From Scatophagus argus (Eukaryota; Chordata; Actinopteri; Scatophagidae): 64,000 nucleotides of DNA. How positions within the stretch are numbered: the stretch's first letter is position 1; every line of letters begins with the position of its first letter. The stretch is from NCBI RefSeq assembly GCF_020382885.2, contig NC_058496.1:7494501-7558500 (forward strand), in the 5' to 3' direction. Below the pieces are notes generated by a model, which worked only from the letters and a program-made list of their open reading frames with translations, was not told the origin of the DNA and made no database searches. Positions 47,003 through 58,700 of the stretch are shown here, one piece after another. The translations under genes were made by a program, and so were the position numbers.

Positions 47003-50000
47003 CACAGAGGCATCTTTGCAGCACATAAACAGGCTCAGGAGACACCTGCCTCTCTTTCCCCTCTCATCCTTTTCCTCTGCCGCTCTGTTCATTTCCTGCC
47101 GTGATGAAGGTGAGGAAGATGAATAATATATTTGCAGTGCTGGACTGCTGAGTGGAAGGATTATCTCCTATGTTCAGGAAAAAGCTAAAAGCGAGCACAC
47201 TGAGCTGCAGCACAGCAGCTGGTGTAAGACTCGAGTGTGACGTACCGAGGAGAGAGAGAGGACTCTGTTGTAGCAAACTGCAGATTCGTCTTCGTCTCAT
47301 CAGGTTGTTTCTCATGTTGTCCTTTTGACTCTTTCACAGGGGAATGCAACTCTACACCTCTACCCTCACTTTCGACCAATCCTTGAGTTCAAAGGTGAGC
47401 CCTTCCTCCCTGTTTTAGCGTCAGCTACGCATGATGGTGCCCTATGTAAAGCGTTAACCACGTTTGCGCTGAAAATGTGGCAGTATTAAAACAGTGTGCC
47501 TCAATGCTGTACTTTTCTCTTACTGAAATTAAGTTCATGAATTAGTCATTATGTGCAGATTTGGTGTCTGTATGCAGATTTTCACTCTTTCTAATGTGAT
47601 ATGTCGCTAGAAGAGTTCACTACATGTTTTATGAACCCCTTCTGAGGATAATCACATGAAACGGGCGACTTTGCATCTCCCTGCCTTTGATAATGAAACC
47701 AGCATGAAATATATGATGATAAGATCAGCACCGCAGCCTCAATGCACAACAAATTCTCATTGACTTTGACTGTAAAGTAAAAAAAAAAAAAAAAATCAAA
47801 TTAACATTTTGACCTTTGCAGTGTGTGCAACGAAGAAATGCATGCGACTGTCTCTTTTCTTACTGATGTTTATTCCTCTGCTGGTATCAAGATGAAGCAT
47901 CAAGAGAGAGAGAGAACGAGTGTTAAAATAGGCTGGAACAACAGGCAGAAGCAGCATGAGGAAGAGTGACCAGGAGATGAATGTAACTATGAGCTGCAGA
48001 CAGTAATCGCTTCCTTTGAGGTTTAGGATAATGCTCTGCTGTGTGTCCCGTGAACATTTCATACTGGAAACCATTAAAGTTGATCGAAGTTTATGTTGCA
48101 GATTCAGGTTCAGTAGCTGAATTCTGTAGCTTGGACAGAAATTCTGGCTGTATGTTATTTATACGTTTCTGATTATCACATGTCAGGCTCATCTTTTGTA
48201 GTCTGAGGTGCAGTTTAGGTGCTTCACCTTGATGACTCAACGCTGAGTCATAGCTTTGACGTATCAGATTTTCTTTTTAAATCACTCGTTTCCCCTCTTA
48301 TTACATTGATGCTTTTGAGATTACCCTCACATCGAGCAAAGAGACGTAATTGCGTGCAGACGTGCAGAAAGTCTGGGTGTGCCTGCTGTCTGAGTGGGAG
48401 CATCAGTGTGGAGGGTGGGGGTGGGGGTAATGTATGTGTGTGCGTTGACAGCGAGCGTGCACACAGTGAGGGTTCACTGGGTGCGGACCGGATCGCTCAC
48501 GGTATGGCGTGTGAGTCACACGCCCCATCGACAGCAGTGCAGTGGAGTCAGGAGGAGCTGCTGAGAAATGTCACAGCCATTCGAGACGGCACAGCCCAGA
48601 CTCCAGCAGCAGCAACAGCTCTGCAGGCCTGCGGAGCCTCGCAGTACCAACGATCTGCTGCCGGAATACAAGCAGGCTTTTTGTTTGACCTCCATCGCCG
48701 CCTCTGGAAATACACTGTATCAGGCATTTGTTTACCTGTCACAGCGACTGAGGATGACTCATCAGAAAAGGCACCATATATCCTTATGTGGGAGTAGCTG
48801 CTGATTATACAGTTTGGTCTCCTCTGGGATGTGCTCGGAGACACTTCTTAATGTTGTTTTAAACTTACATAGAGGATGTTTAACTCTGTCTTTTGTCAAG
48901 AGTTTTGACGACATGCTGCATGAGAATTAGTCACAGGTCAAAAGACTTGCTGTTGTTACACCACAGAGACAGGCCGTGTTGTTCATTTGTGTCCTTTAGA
49001 TATATTTGCACTGCCTCTGGTTTTACCTGTTTGGTTCAACAAGTTATTTTTTAGTCTCCTAGTCAATGCAGCATTATAGCAGCCTGAACAGGATCTCCAG
49101 TGTAGGCTTCTCAGTTACAGTCACTTGAGGAACTTAGCACCCATCGGCGAGTATCACCCTCATTTCCTTGAGGAAATCCTGTCTCACAGGAGTTTCTTCA
49201 GCTGGAGGGGATAAATATGTCTTTATCAGAGCTATTTTATTCATTTATTTTCAAACGGACATGCATAATTGCAAGTCTTCTCTCTTTAGTAGTGCAAAAT
49301 TGCATGCATGTGTCTGTTTGGAACAATCCTGACTAAGTGAAGCATAAAGCAGCAGATCTAACTTGTAGCTGCTTGGCAGTATTTGCACATCTGTGTAATG
49401 TTTTCCCGTCACCTTTGGAGCAACGACAATTGCGATGCTGTGGAAATGGATGTTAGGACGTGCAATACGAGGCAGATACATAGATGCTGTGGCCATGCTG
49501 ATGTAAGAGAAACATGAGGGAATGCTAATGTGTCACAGTAGCAGTGGCCCTGCTCGCTGCAGCACAAGGATGTGATTTGTGCTGGCTGGTAACACCTGCC
49601 TCTTCCTATGAAACAGCCTCAGTGTTATCCATGGACTGTGTGTGTGGATGTGGGTGGGGTTTATCTAGTCAGTTGTGGGGGTATGTCTAAATAGTGATCC
49701 TGTTCTTTTGCTCAGAGTCGGGGGTTTGAGGGGGAGGGCTGGTTGTGTTGGAGTATCGTAGCCTCACAGTGCGTTGCCTCACAGTCGTTCTTCACTGGCT
49801 AGCTTTATGTCCCACGCCCCATGCTAAAGCTGCCAGTTGAAGAGCTGTTGTGTGTAACCATGACAACCAGACCGCTCCGCAGAGGGGACGGTGAGAAAAA
49901 TCCTGTCAAATGTTTTTCATGTGTTGAAAGTTTTATCTGTGAGGGTGTGGCCATGTGTCTTTGAGTTAAGCCGGACTTCACTGATGCCTCTTCTCCGACG

Positions 50001-53000
50001 TGTTGATGCACCTAAACGGCTGACATACTTATCTTTATCGACATCACCCTGTGCGTTTTGTCCACTTCATTTACAAATGCAAACTACTTGCAAATGCAAG
50101 CTTGCAAGCACAGAAAGTTGACAGCGTTCTTGATCTTTAATGCCACTGGCCTCCCTCAGGTGTTCCAAGTATCGACTGCACTGCGGCTTCCAGCAGCACC
50201 ATAATAATGTAGTCGTTAGAGGCGACGGCTTCCTGTGGGGACTCAGTGTATTTTATTTATTATCCTTGTTACTATGAATCTGTCCTGGAGGAAGCACCTG
50301 TACACACACACAGTGTTTTTATATTCCAGGTGTGATGGACTATCTGTCTGCTGAGATCTCCACCTCCAAGCAGAAGAAGTTCAGTCTGGTGACATTTGTG
50401 GACACACCAGGTTTGGTGGACGGGGACATGGTCTACCCTTTTGATGTCAACAGCGCCATCACCTGGTTGGGTATGTCTTTGCAGCTTTGCAGTTTAACTG
50501 TCAACTCTTAAGCTGTTGTGTCCCTAATGGATTTTTATTTTTGTTTGTGCAGGAGAACAGGCCGATCTGATATTTGTGTTCTTCGACCCAATGGGTCAGG
50601 CGCTCTGCAAACGCACACTCAACATTGTGGAGAAGCTGAGTGAGAAATGCGGAGACAAGCTGTTGTTCTACCTCAGCAAGGCCGATGAAGCTGGGAGTGA
50701 AACCGACAGACAGGTAAGTTAATATTTAACTTTTTTAAATCCCAACAGTTCAATCTAAAACCAAGAAAACAAAAAGACTTATAAATGTTTGTTTCTGCAG
50801 AGGGTGATGATGCAGATAGTCCAGGAACTTTGTCGCCGTCCAGGTCTCAACAAATGTGGTTTTGAGATGCCGACAATATACATCCCCAACCCACAGAAGG
50901 TTAGACTGTTTGCTTTCTGTATGTTCCTGTGACGGTTAAAACTCAAAGCATAAGAGTTTTGTCCTGAATCTCAGCCTGTTAACTGGCCATCAGTTTCACA
51001 AGGTGAAAACAACAACAACCTTCACCAGAATGCAGCAGTTTCCGGTGTTTCATTTAACATATCCAGGTCTGGTCTTTAGTTTGGATTTAAAGCTCTCACC
51101 TATCCAGTCACTGATTATACTTGAATGTAAATTTTCCACTCCAGATTCCTTGGTGGGTCTTGGTGGCTGGAACAGGACGATTTATTTTGCAACACGATGA
51201 CCAGGAGAGTTATCCAGGGGCTAGGGGTTGTAAACCATGGCCTTTGATCAGCCACCTTTGACAGCGGCAGCCCCAGTCCTGACTTATTGCTGCGCCATTT
51301 TGTGATTTACAACCACAGAGCTCTACTCCGCGTGGCAGATTTGTGAATCCCTCCCGACATCCAATTTATTTTCGCTGAGCAAGTGCGACCTCACTTCCTG
51401 CTGCACATGGCTGTCAGTCAAAACACCCTCAGGATTTGTTGTGCAAGTTTTCAGACCGTCCCTCTTTGAGATGCGCAGCTGTACATGTTTGTACTGTTAT
51501 TCCAGAATTGATCTGCTTACGGGCCTTTGTCTTGTTTAGCCAAGCCGCTGTGTGAACCAGATCGATGGGGTGTGTCAGACCATCGAGAAGACCATCAACC
51601 AGGCCGTGCAGAAGACTTTGGATCAGCTGGAGAAAGATTCTGACCTCATTTGTTCCACCATCAGCAGCAGACTGGAGAAGGACAGGTTTGCATGTGTTTT
51701 ATTGCTAAAGCTTATTAACCCGGTTGCAAAATCAACAGTGGTATCTTTAAATGGAAGATTAAATACATCATGTGTATACGATATAGATATGAGTTGCCAC
51801 TTATACCCACAACAGAAAATATGATATTAAAACCAGATTTCCTCCGCGTGTATGCAGGACTGATGCGACTTACAACAAAAGCGTCCGTCTTCACTCATTC
51901 TTGTGTGGGGCTCTGGGTGTTGTCCTTCCCACCTTCTTAATCCTCAGTTTTATTGCTAACACCTTCTCCAAAGAGCAGCTGGATGAGCTGTTGGGTGAAG
52001 GACCAGCTCGGTTTGTCTCCGTCTTGACCGTAAGTCCCGAGAGTCACGGATTATTAGAATTTTACCCCAGATTTTACTAATTTTTCTCAAAAGTGTGCTT
52101 GTTTCTTTGAGTGTCTTTTCAACTTGTGTTTCACAGGGAATCGTGATGTATTTATGGGACTGGATACCAGAAGATGGACAAGTTGTGTTTGTGATCCTTT
52201 TCGGAGCTTTTTGCTACCTCCTGCTTTTACTAGCCAAATATTTTGCACGGTAAGTGTTACAAGTACAACACAAGCATGTACACGCACGCAGAGCTGAAAC
52301 AGTCCACTGGTTCATCAATTAGTCAATGGACAAAACATTAATCTGCAGCCATTTGAAAAATCGCTTTGTTTTTAAAGTCATTACTTCAGACAAAAAGTCC
52401 AAAACTCACTGGTTCCACCTTCTCAGTTATAAAGATTTTTTTGCTTCTCTGTTTTAAATCAGTGAGACTCTGACTCTAATTGGATTTTAGGAGTTTAAGA
52501 AGGATGGCCTATTCACTGTTTTCTGATTTGGATAGTATTTGATAGCATAATCATTAACAAAAATAACTGTAAATTGCAACCTTACACAAACACAAACGTG
52601 CCTATTCTGTCCATATGGATACCAGGTTACATGCACAACCTTAACTTCTGACAGAAATATCGAAATTAAGTAGAACTTTTTCTGTTTTGTCAAAGAGGCT
52701 GTTTGTTTTCATGTATATACACACACACTCAGACAGGAAGTGATTATTGAAATTCTGAGAGTTGTGATTTCTCCATTCTCAGCCAAGGTAATAAGACTCT
52801 GACAAAGAAGGAGAAGCGGACGATGGCAGAGTACCACGATTACATCCAGGAAATCGTCAAATCTAAGAAGGTTAGATTACTGTTTCATTCCATTATGTCA
52901 TGTCTAATATAGAAGTTAAAGCTGCAGGAATAATATGCGTAATTGCTACGTATAATGTGCAAGAAAAATGCTGAAAAAAATTATTACCTGACTGTGCAGC

Positions 53001-53247
53001 TCTGGAGAGCATTTTAGTGTCTTTCAATTCATTGTTTCGGATTTATGGCTCACTGAGCTGCTCGTTGGCAGTTAAAACTAATATGTGAAGGGGCCGTTTC
53101 CATGAAAATCTAGTAGGTTCCAATGCGCATTTTCATTTCTCAAATCTGAAACATCCCAGCTGTGAATCTCACACAGTTAATTTTACTCCCCAGGCGAAAT
53201 TGTACGAATGGTACCTCCAGCAGTGTGCAGCAGAATATGACTTCTGA
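43027..53247 (+). CDS. EHD/sarcalumenin-like dynamin-family GTPase with C-terminal membrane hairpin
   Basis: I do not recognise a named gene. Exons: 43027-43138, 44211-44322, 46474-46567, 47340-47394, 50330-50470, 50553-50713, 50801-50899, 51540-51685, 51858-52029, 52137-52249, 52783-52870, 53194-53247; 448 aa, phases consistent. G domain: P-loop GNHSAGKS (63-70), switch region with a TSG near residue 97-99, DTPG (149-152), YPFDVNSAITWLGEQADLIF then VFFDP (160-184), and SKAD (213-216) in place of NKAD. The order and the YPF...ADLIFVxFDP signature match EHD proteins and sarcalumenin, which bind ATP or GTP and shape or line membranes. After a helical stretch (about 259-307) come two hydrophobic segments, about 321-343 and 380-400, then a basic tail rich in KKEKR and KSKK. 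There is no EH domain and no signal peptide, unlike EHDs and sarcalumenin. A likely topology is cytosolic G domain and tail with a membrane hairpin (inference). The only plus-strand gene here. Confidence 0.85.
44440..44480 (+). repeat. (CAT)n/(CAC)n microsatellite
   Basis: CAT repeats passing into CAC repeats, in intron 2 of the GTPase gene. Confidence 0.9.
46954..47006 (+). repeat. (CA)n microsatellite
   Basis: Slightly interrupted CA run of about 53 bp in intron 3 of the GTPase gene, the longest dinucleotide run in the window. Confidence 0.9.
47395..50329 (+). other. Intron 4 of the GTPase gene, 2.9 kb
   Basis: The longest intron of this gene. A 192-codon open frame (48219-48797) crosses a GC-richer patch but reads as non-protein sequence with no family likeness. 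No repeat family or RNA gene was recognised. Confidence 0.5.
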
Positions 53248-54475
53248 CCGCTGCGCTTCATTCGCCGCTTAAATCAGCTGGACTTTCCAAACAGATGATC
53301 ATCCACCACGCGATCAGGGGTTTTCTCTTCTCAGTCAGGTTTGTGTGTGACCTCTAACGCAGCAGAGACCACTGCCAGCATTAATCATCTCAAGATTAAA
53401 GACAATTTAAGAAGTGCCTTTGCTAGTCAGTGCAGAAGACTGTGATTGTAGTGATTTGATGAAAGCAACTTTCATAATGTGAATCTTTTTTTTTTCTGTG
53501 TTTACAAGTGGAATTCTTTGGTAGTAACTTGCAGCTGCTTTTTGCCAGCAAATATTTTTTTACAATGTCTTCTTGTAGTCACAGTCCTCAAGCCTCACTG
53601 CACTCTCCTGAAGTCTGTTATGTTGTCTATAAGATACCAGCATGTCCTGCACTTGAGTTTGCATTCTGACCGTTTGCAATAATACAATAACCAATGCTGT
53701 GATAAGACTCGGGCATTACAGTTGGACATTTTCTCAAACACTTTCACATTAATACGAGCTGCAGTCTGTCTCTAGCCTCCAAAGAGTCTCTGTCCTACAC
53801 TTAGACGGTTGTTTTGTTGTGTGATTTGTACAGCCAAACGATGTGCTTGTGTAAAAATGAATATAATGTGATCGTATTAGCGTAAACCACAGTCAAAATC
53901 TCTGATTTTGGTACTGTAATACAACAGTATAATAAAACTGGTAAGCAGTGAAGTCTGTCTGTCACATCCACTAGTTGTTAATGAGCACTGAACCCTCTGT
54001 GTTGTCCACAGAATTTAATTTTATGACTACATTGACACGTTCTGCCTTCACTCCAGTGTTTATAGACATATTTATTAGTCTTTGGGGTGCTTTTTTTTAC
54101 CCAAAAAATGTAGAAAGACCTCGACGGGCTGTTTGCAATATTATTGTGAACACTTAGTTGTATTGTGTGAGTGTGTTAGATGCCTTCCAGCTACCCTCTT
54201 CATTAGGGAAAATCTTTGTGTTGTAGGATATTCTGTTTGTTTCATGTGAATTTAGCTCTTCTGTGTAATTTTTTTTTCCAAAAAAGTGTTTTTATTGTAA
54301 TGAAACAGAGACTGAACAGATTTTTTTTTTTTTTAGTGCTCTCAACTTAGATAAGGAAATCAGTCATAAAGCTGCAAACTATGCTCTGTCACTGCTGCAA
54401 AAACAAAAACTATTAAACATTTTCTACTGACCTCTACTCTGTCTACTTCTGTTAATAAAGTCAAGAATGCACACA
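53248..54475 (+). other. 3' UTR of the GTPase gene
   Basis: Two poly(A) signals: AATAAA at 53931-53936, followed by a TGTCTGTCTGT-rich stretch, and AATAAA at 54454-54459. Use of the second would bring the transcript end to about 54475. The region has no other coding content. Confidence 0.6.
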
Positions 54476-54524
54476 CAAAGAACAGGTGGAGTAAGACGGA
54501 GAAGGAAACGGAGTAAAACGCAGT

Positions 54525-55734
54525 GAGTAGTTACTGTTGGAAGACTTTTATTTCAAAGTTTAGTTATAAAAATGCCGTTCCAGGCTTTGCTGTAGCAACG
54601 ACAATGTTTTGTTTTTTTGTTTGTTTTTTTTTTTTTAAACGCTGCGTGTCAAGGCTCAAGTATTTTGAGATCATCAACACACCTGGATGTAATCAAACAT
54701 CCACTTTATACCCCTGTTTAAACTTACTGTAAGCCATTATGAATGAAAATGAGAGAAGTGGCACAATTACAATAACTGTGTGTGTGTGTGGGGGGGACAG
54801 TAAGACCAGGACCAGTAAGACCAGGCCCCAAACCTCAGTTCCCTGAGTTAGTAACAAATAATGGAGATGCACGCTATCAAAAATAGCCTAAGCTTCTGTA
54901 GGATTCGTCTAAAGGGGTGATATTTGTTTGTTAGAAAATACATGAATCTATTGTGCAAGCACTACTGTGTGATCAAAGTCTGATTAGAATTTGATTTGTG
55001 CAATCTACTAGCAAGGCAACCAGTACAAAGAGGTATGTTGTAATCCTAGAAACTGTCATTTATTAGAAATTAAAGCGGCGTTCAGGATTCTGCTGCAAAG
55101 TGATTTGTTTTCAGACGATTTAAGAATGCTTGTTGATGCATCTAAACAGAAAACTCTCTCTTTTAGGGGCTTATATTTTTAAACTCCTTGCACTTTTTTT
55201 TAAACTGATAGTAAGTTATCCCATGCAGATGTAAGGCCTGTATGCATACCATCAAATATGTTATTTAAAACTTAGAAAAAATTCAGTTCAAATTATATGC
55301 TCTTCTTTTGTTACAGTGCATTCAGGATTATAGCTATTTACAATGTTATTTGTACAAAAAAAAAAAAAAAACACAATGCCCATCCCTGGCTTCTTATAAA
55401 CAAAGTGTACAGGTAGATACATCTTTCAGCAGCACAAAGGCTGAATCCAATATTGCTTTGTGGTGAAGCATGACAATATTGTCATGAAGGACCTGCCAAC
55501 ACAGTGACTGAGTGTATTCAGAGCACAGATGGCCCCGTTTGTCATGTTGAAATGTCTCTCAGGAACGAAAGTTTCAGTGTCGTCCTCAGTGGAAGTGTCT
55601 CTCCAGCAGTCCTCTCCCCAGTGTGTGTGTGTGTGTGTTTGTCCAGACCATAATAGCTGCTCGGCATCTCAGCACCATAAGTGTCCATATCGAGGTGGAC
55701 TGTGGGTTTGTCCTTGCGGCCTTCAGACATCAAG
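54525..55734 (-). other. 3' UTR of the AIFM3-type gene
   Basis: Runs from the stop codon (55737-55735) to a minus-strand AATAAA at 54552-54547. It includes a short TG run near 55621-55638. Tail to tail with the previous gene. Confidence 0.55.
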
Positions 55735-58700
55735 TCATTGAGAACCTTTGTCAATCAGCCAAGAAATGTCTCCAGTCCTGCAAACCCGCCAGAAGACAAA
55801 CCCCCCCTCCATGAGACATGTGTACATGTTCATCGAGTCCACAGCTGACAACTCCCTACACAGGGCCAATATGAGTGAAATGGAAAATAGAAAATGCTCA
55901 TGTTTGCCCGTACTTGCCAAGCCGTGATAACATCCTTCACATTTTCAGATTGCATTGTTAGAAATGACAGACATGAGAGAAGTGAGGAACACTACAGGTT
56001 AATCAGACGGAAACTCACAGAAATGCATGCAGTAACAATAAAGTAACACAAGTACAGCAACAACACTTTTAAAGAACTAAGAATTGAAATGTTCCTGAAA
56101 GGGACTATAATCTGACACTCATAATAGAAAAAATATGATAACAGTTTTGCTCTAGTGCAGCCTTAAGTCTTTTATTCAGTGCACAGCGAAGCGAAGGGGG
56201 TAGAAATGCATTTCCACCCTCATCTTCATCTTCATCCTCCCTCCCTATTCAGCATGTGTAGTTTAAAAACAGCTTTAAAGTTGTTGTTTTTTAACACACT
56301 GTAAACATTTGTTCAAGTGTGCAATCACAAATCATTAATTATGATAATTATGATACGTAGGAGCAGTTAAAACTGTTCATAAATACAATAAACATTTATA
56401 CATGCTTATACTTATAATGAGTTGGTTAAAGTAAAGTGTTGTCAGCATTTTCTCTCAATTAATAACAGATTTTAACTTCTATACAACTACATCATTCTGT
56501 TGCTTTGTTGCCCTTTCTCAAAAACACAAATAAAGTAGTGGACACCTAATATACTGTAGAAGAACTTCAGTATATTCGTCTGCTCTTTACCCTGTATTTT
56601 GTACTAAATTAAATGAATTAAGTAAAATAAGAAGATAACAACTGGTGTTTTTCTGGAGTCCCCTGACGTGTAGTTTCAATAAGCCAACTAATTTGGCTTG
56701 TGTAATACTTTCCATGTGATTAAAGTCACAAGCTCTGCGACTCATGATGTGTTTTCTGTCACAGTGATAATGACATTTGTCATGTTTTTCTTCGCAGTAA
56801 AACCTGAAAAAGCTAAAGAACATAACAGCTATTGTAACCATGACCAGATTTAAGTCTGGGAAGGGGACTTACTCCACATCTCGTTTCTTAATCGTCTTTC
56901 CGGATCCTAAGACCTCTGCCACTCGGGATACAATGGGATCATAGTTCATGCTGGCAACAGCAACCACCTCCTCACTCCTATAGACGGACCGGGAAAGAAA
57001 AAAAAACTAAAATAAGCTCATGAAGATGACAAAAGCTAAAAACCAAGTATGCCATCTAGTTTACCGTATATTTTCTAGTTTATTCAAGTTCGTTAGGAAT
57101 AATAAACTCGAGTAATCAGTTGTCTCAAAACAAAACTTACCTGGTGTAAAACGCCACAAACCTCAGTTCATCAAGATCCCCTTGTATAATGACATCATCA
57201 AATCCATCACCATAACCTTCACAAGGAGAACATTATATTCATATTTGTGAATATTTTTTGTCAGCAGCAAGAAAAACAGTGAAAGTCAGGCCCAGTTCCT
57301 GGTCTCGGGTCTTTTAAGTTCACAGCTAGATGGCAGTGTGGTAACTACACTTACAGCATGTCAGAATTATAACATGTGATAACATGGCAGCCTGAAGCAA
57401 ACGCTCTTAAAACTAAAGGTGCACCCGAGGCCTGTGGCTACCTGCATAGCGTATGGTCTTCCCAAACATGGCTGACCAGAAGTAAGGCACAGTTTTGATC
57501 TCAGTGGTTCTGCCCATCATGCTGAGAGCTGCCACTCTTCCTGTCAGCGAGGGTGAAAACGAAAACACATTCACATGTTTGTCTTTAAGTATGTAAATCA
57601 CCACCAAAGCGTCAGATATGCTAAGGATAGAGCTGTAACACACTCACCGTGCACATGAGCCATTTGCCAGTGGGGGATGTTCACCTTCTTGTTGTTGCGT
57701 GGCGGGAAAGGAAACATGACCACATCTCCTCCAGCAAAGACCCCATCAGCGTTCGTCTGCATCATCTGGGAGAAAAGTTTAGAGGAGTAAATAGGAAAAG
57801 TAGGACAAGGGTCTCTCACTCAGGATTTAGGCTTTGTAAGACACCTTGTTGACAGTGATGAAGCCTTTGGAGTCCATGTGGATGCCGCTCTGTTTCAGGA
57901 AGCCTGTCGCGGGGATGCTTCCTGCAGGAGAGGAGACATGTGAGGCATTTTCTTCAAAAGGGAGATTCATCAGCCGCTGTGACCACACGAAGGTACATTC
58001 AACATCATCTCTGACATCACCTGCGCCGACGACACACACGTCAGCCCGCAGGACTTTTCCACTTTTCAGCACCACCTCTTTCAGCTGTGAAAACAACACG
58101 TCCAGGTCAGGTACTAGAGATGCATGCTGATACATTAACAGCTTTCACTCTTCTATTTGTCCTATGAATTGGTGAACTCAGAATGGAGATTTTAAAGGCC
58201 CTGAAAATGTTTTTGTTTAGTCACCTCTTGCTGTGAGTGGTGATTTGTTTGCTTAGCTCATTTCACATGAAGTGATTATAGAGACTATATTAAAGTAAAC
58301 TAATTAGTGTCTGCTGTACTGTATACTAATAAAAAGTGAGCTGAAACATGGCCTTTTGAAGTTTTGAAGCACTTAAATAGAAATCTTGGAATGGTTTACT
58401 TGCGTTGCACTGTCAATCAAATCAACCAACCAACTACACCCACACTGCTGATGAAGCGGACTGATAAACTCGTCTCTACGGTTAACTTCAGCTCCTCACT
58501 TACTCTTTTAGAGTAATACATTTGTTTTTCGGGAGATTTAAATCACAAATAAGAGTTAATTTTGCTTCATATCCTTGTGTTTCTCATCTGACTCGTCTTC
58601 ATCGTGCATTAAACAAGAGAGGATGGTGCTGCTGAGCATCATGTCATGCTGTTTCTCTCACTTTCTGAATACCTGTCCATGATGGCCAATCATCTCTGAC

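Noticed and set aside
48219-48797. 192-codon open frame on the plus strand
   Set aside because: Lies wholly in an intron of the GTPase gene, has no family likeness, and its composition follows the GC-richer patch. Other frames there are also open.
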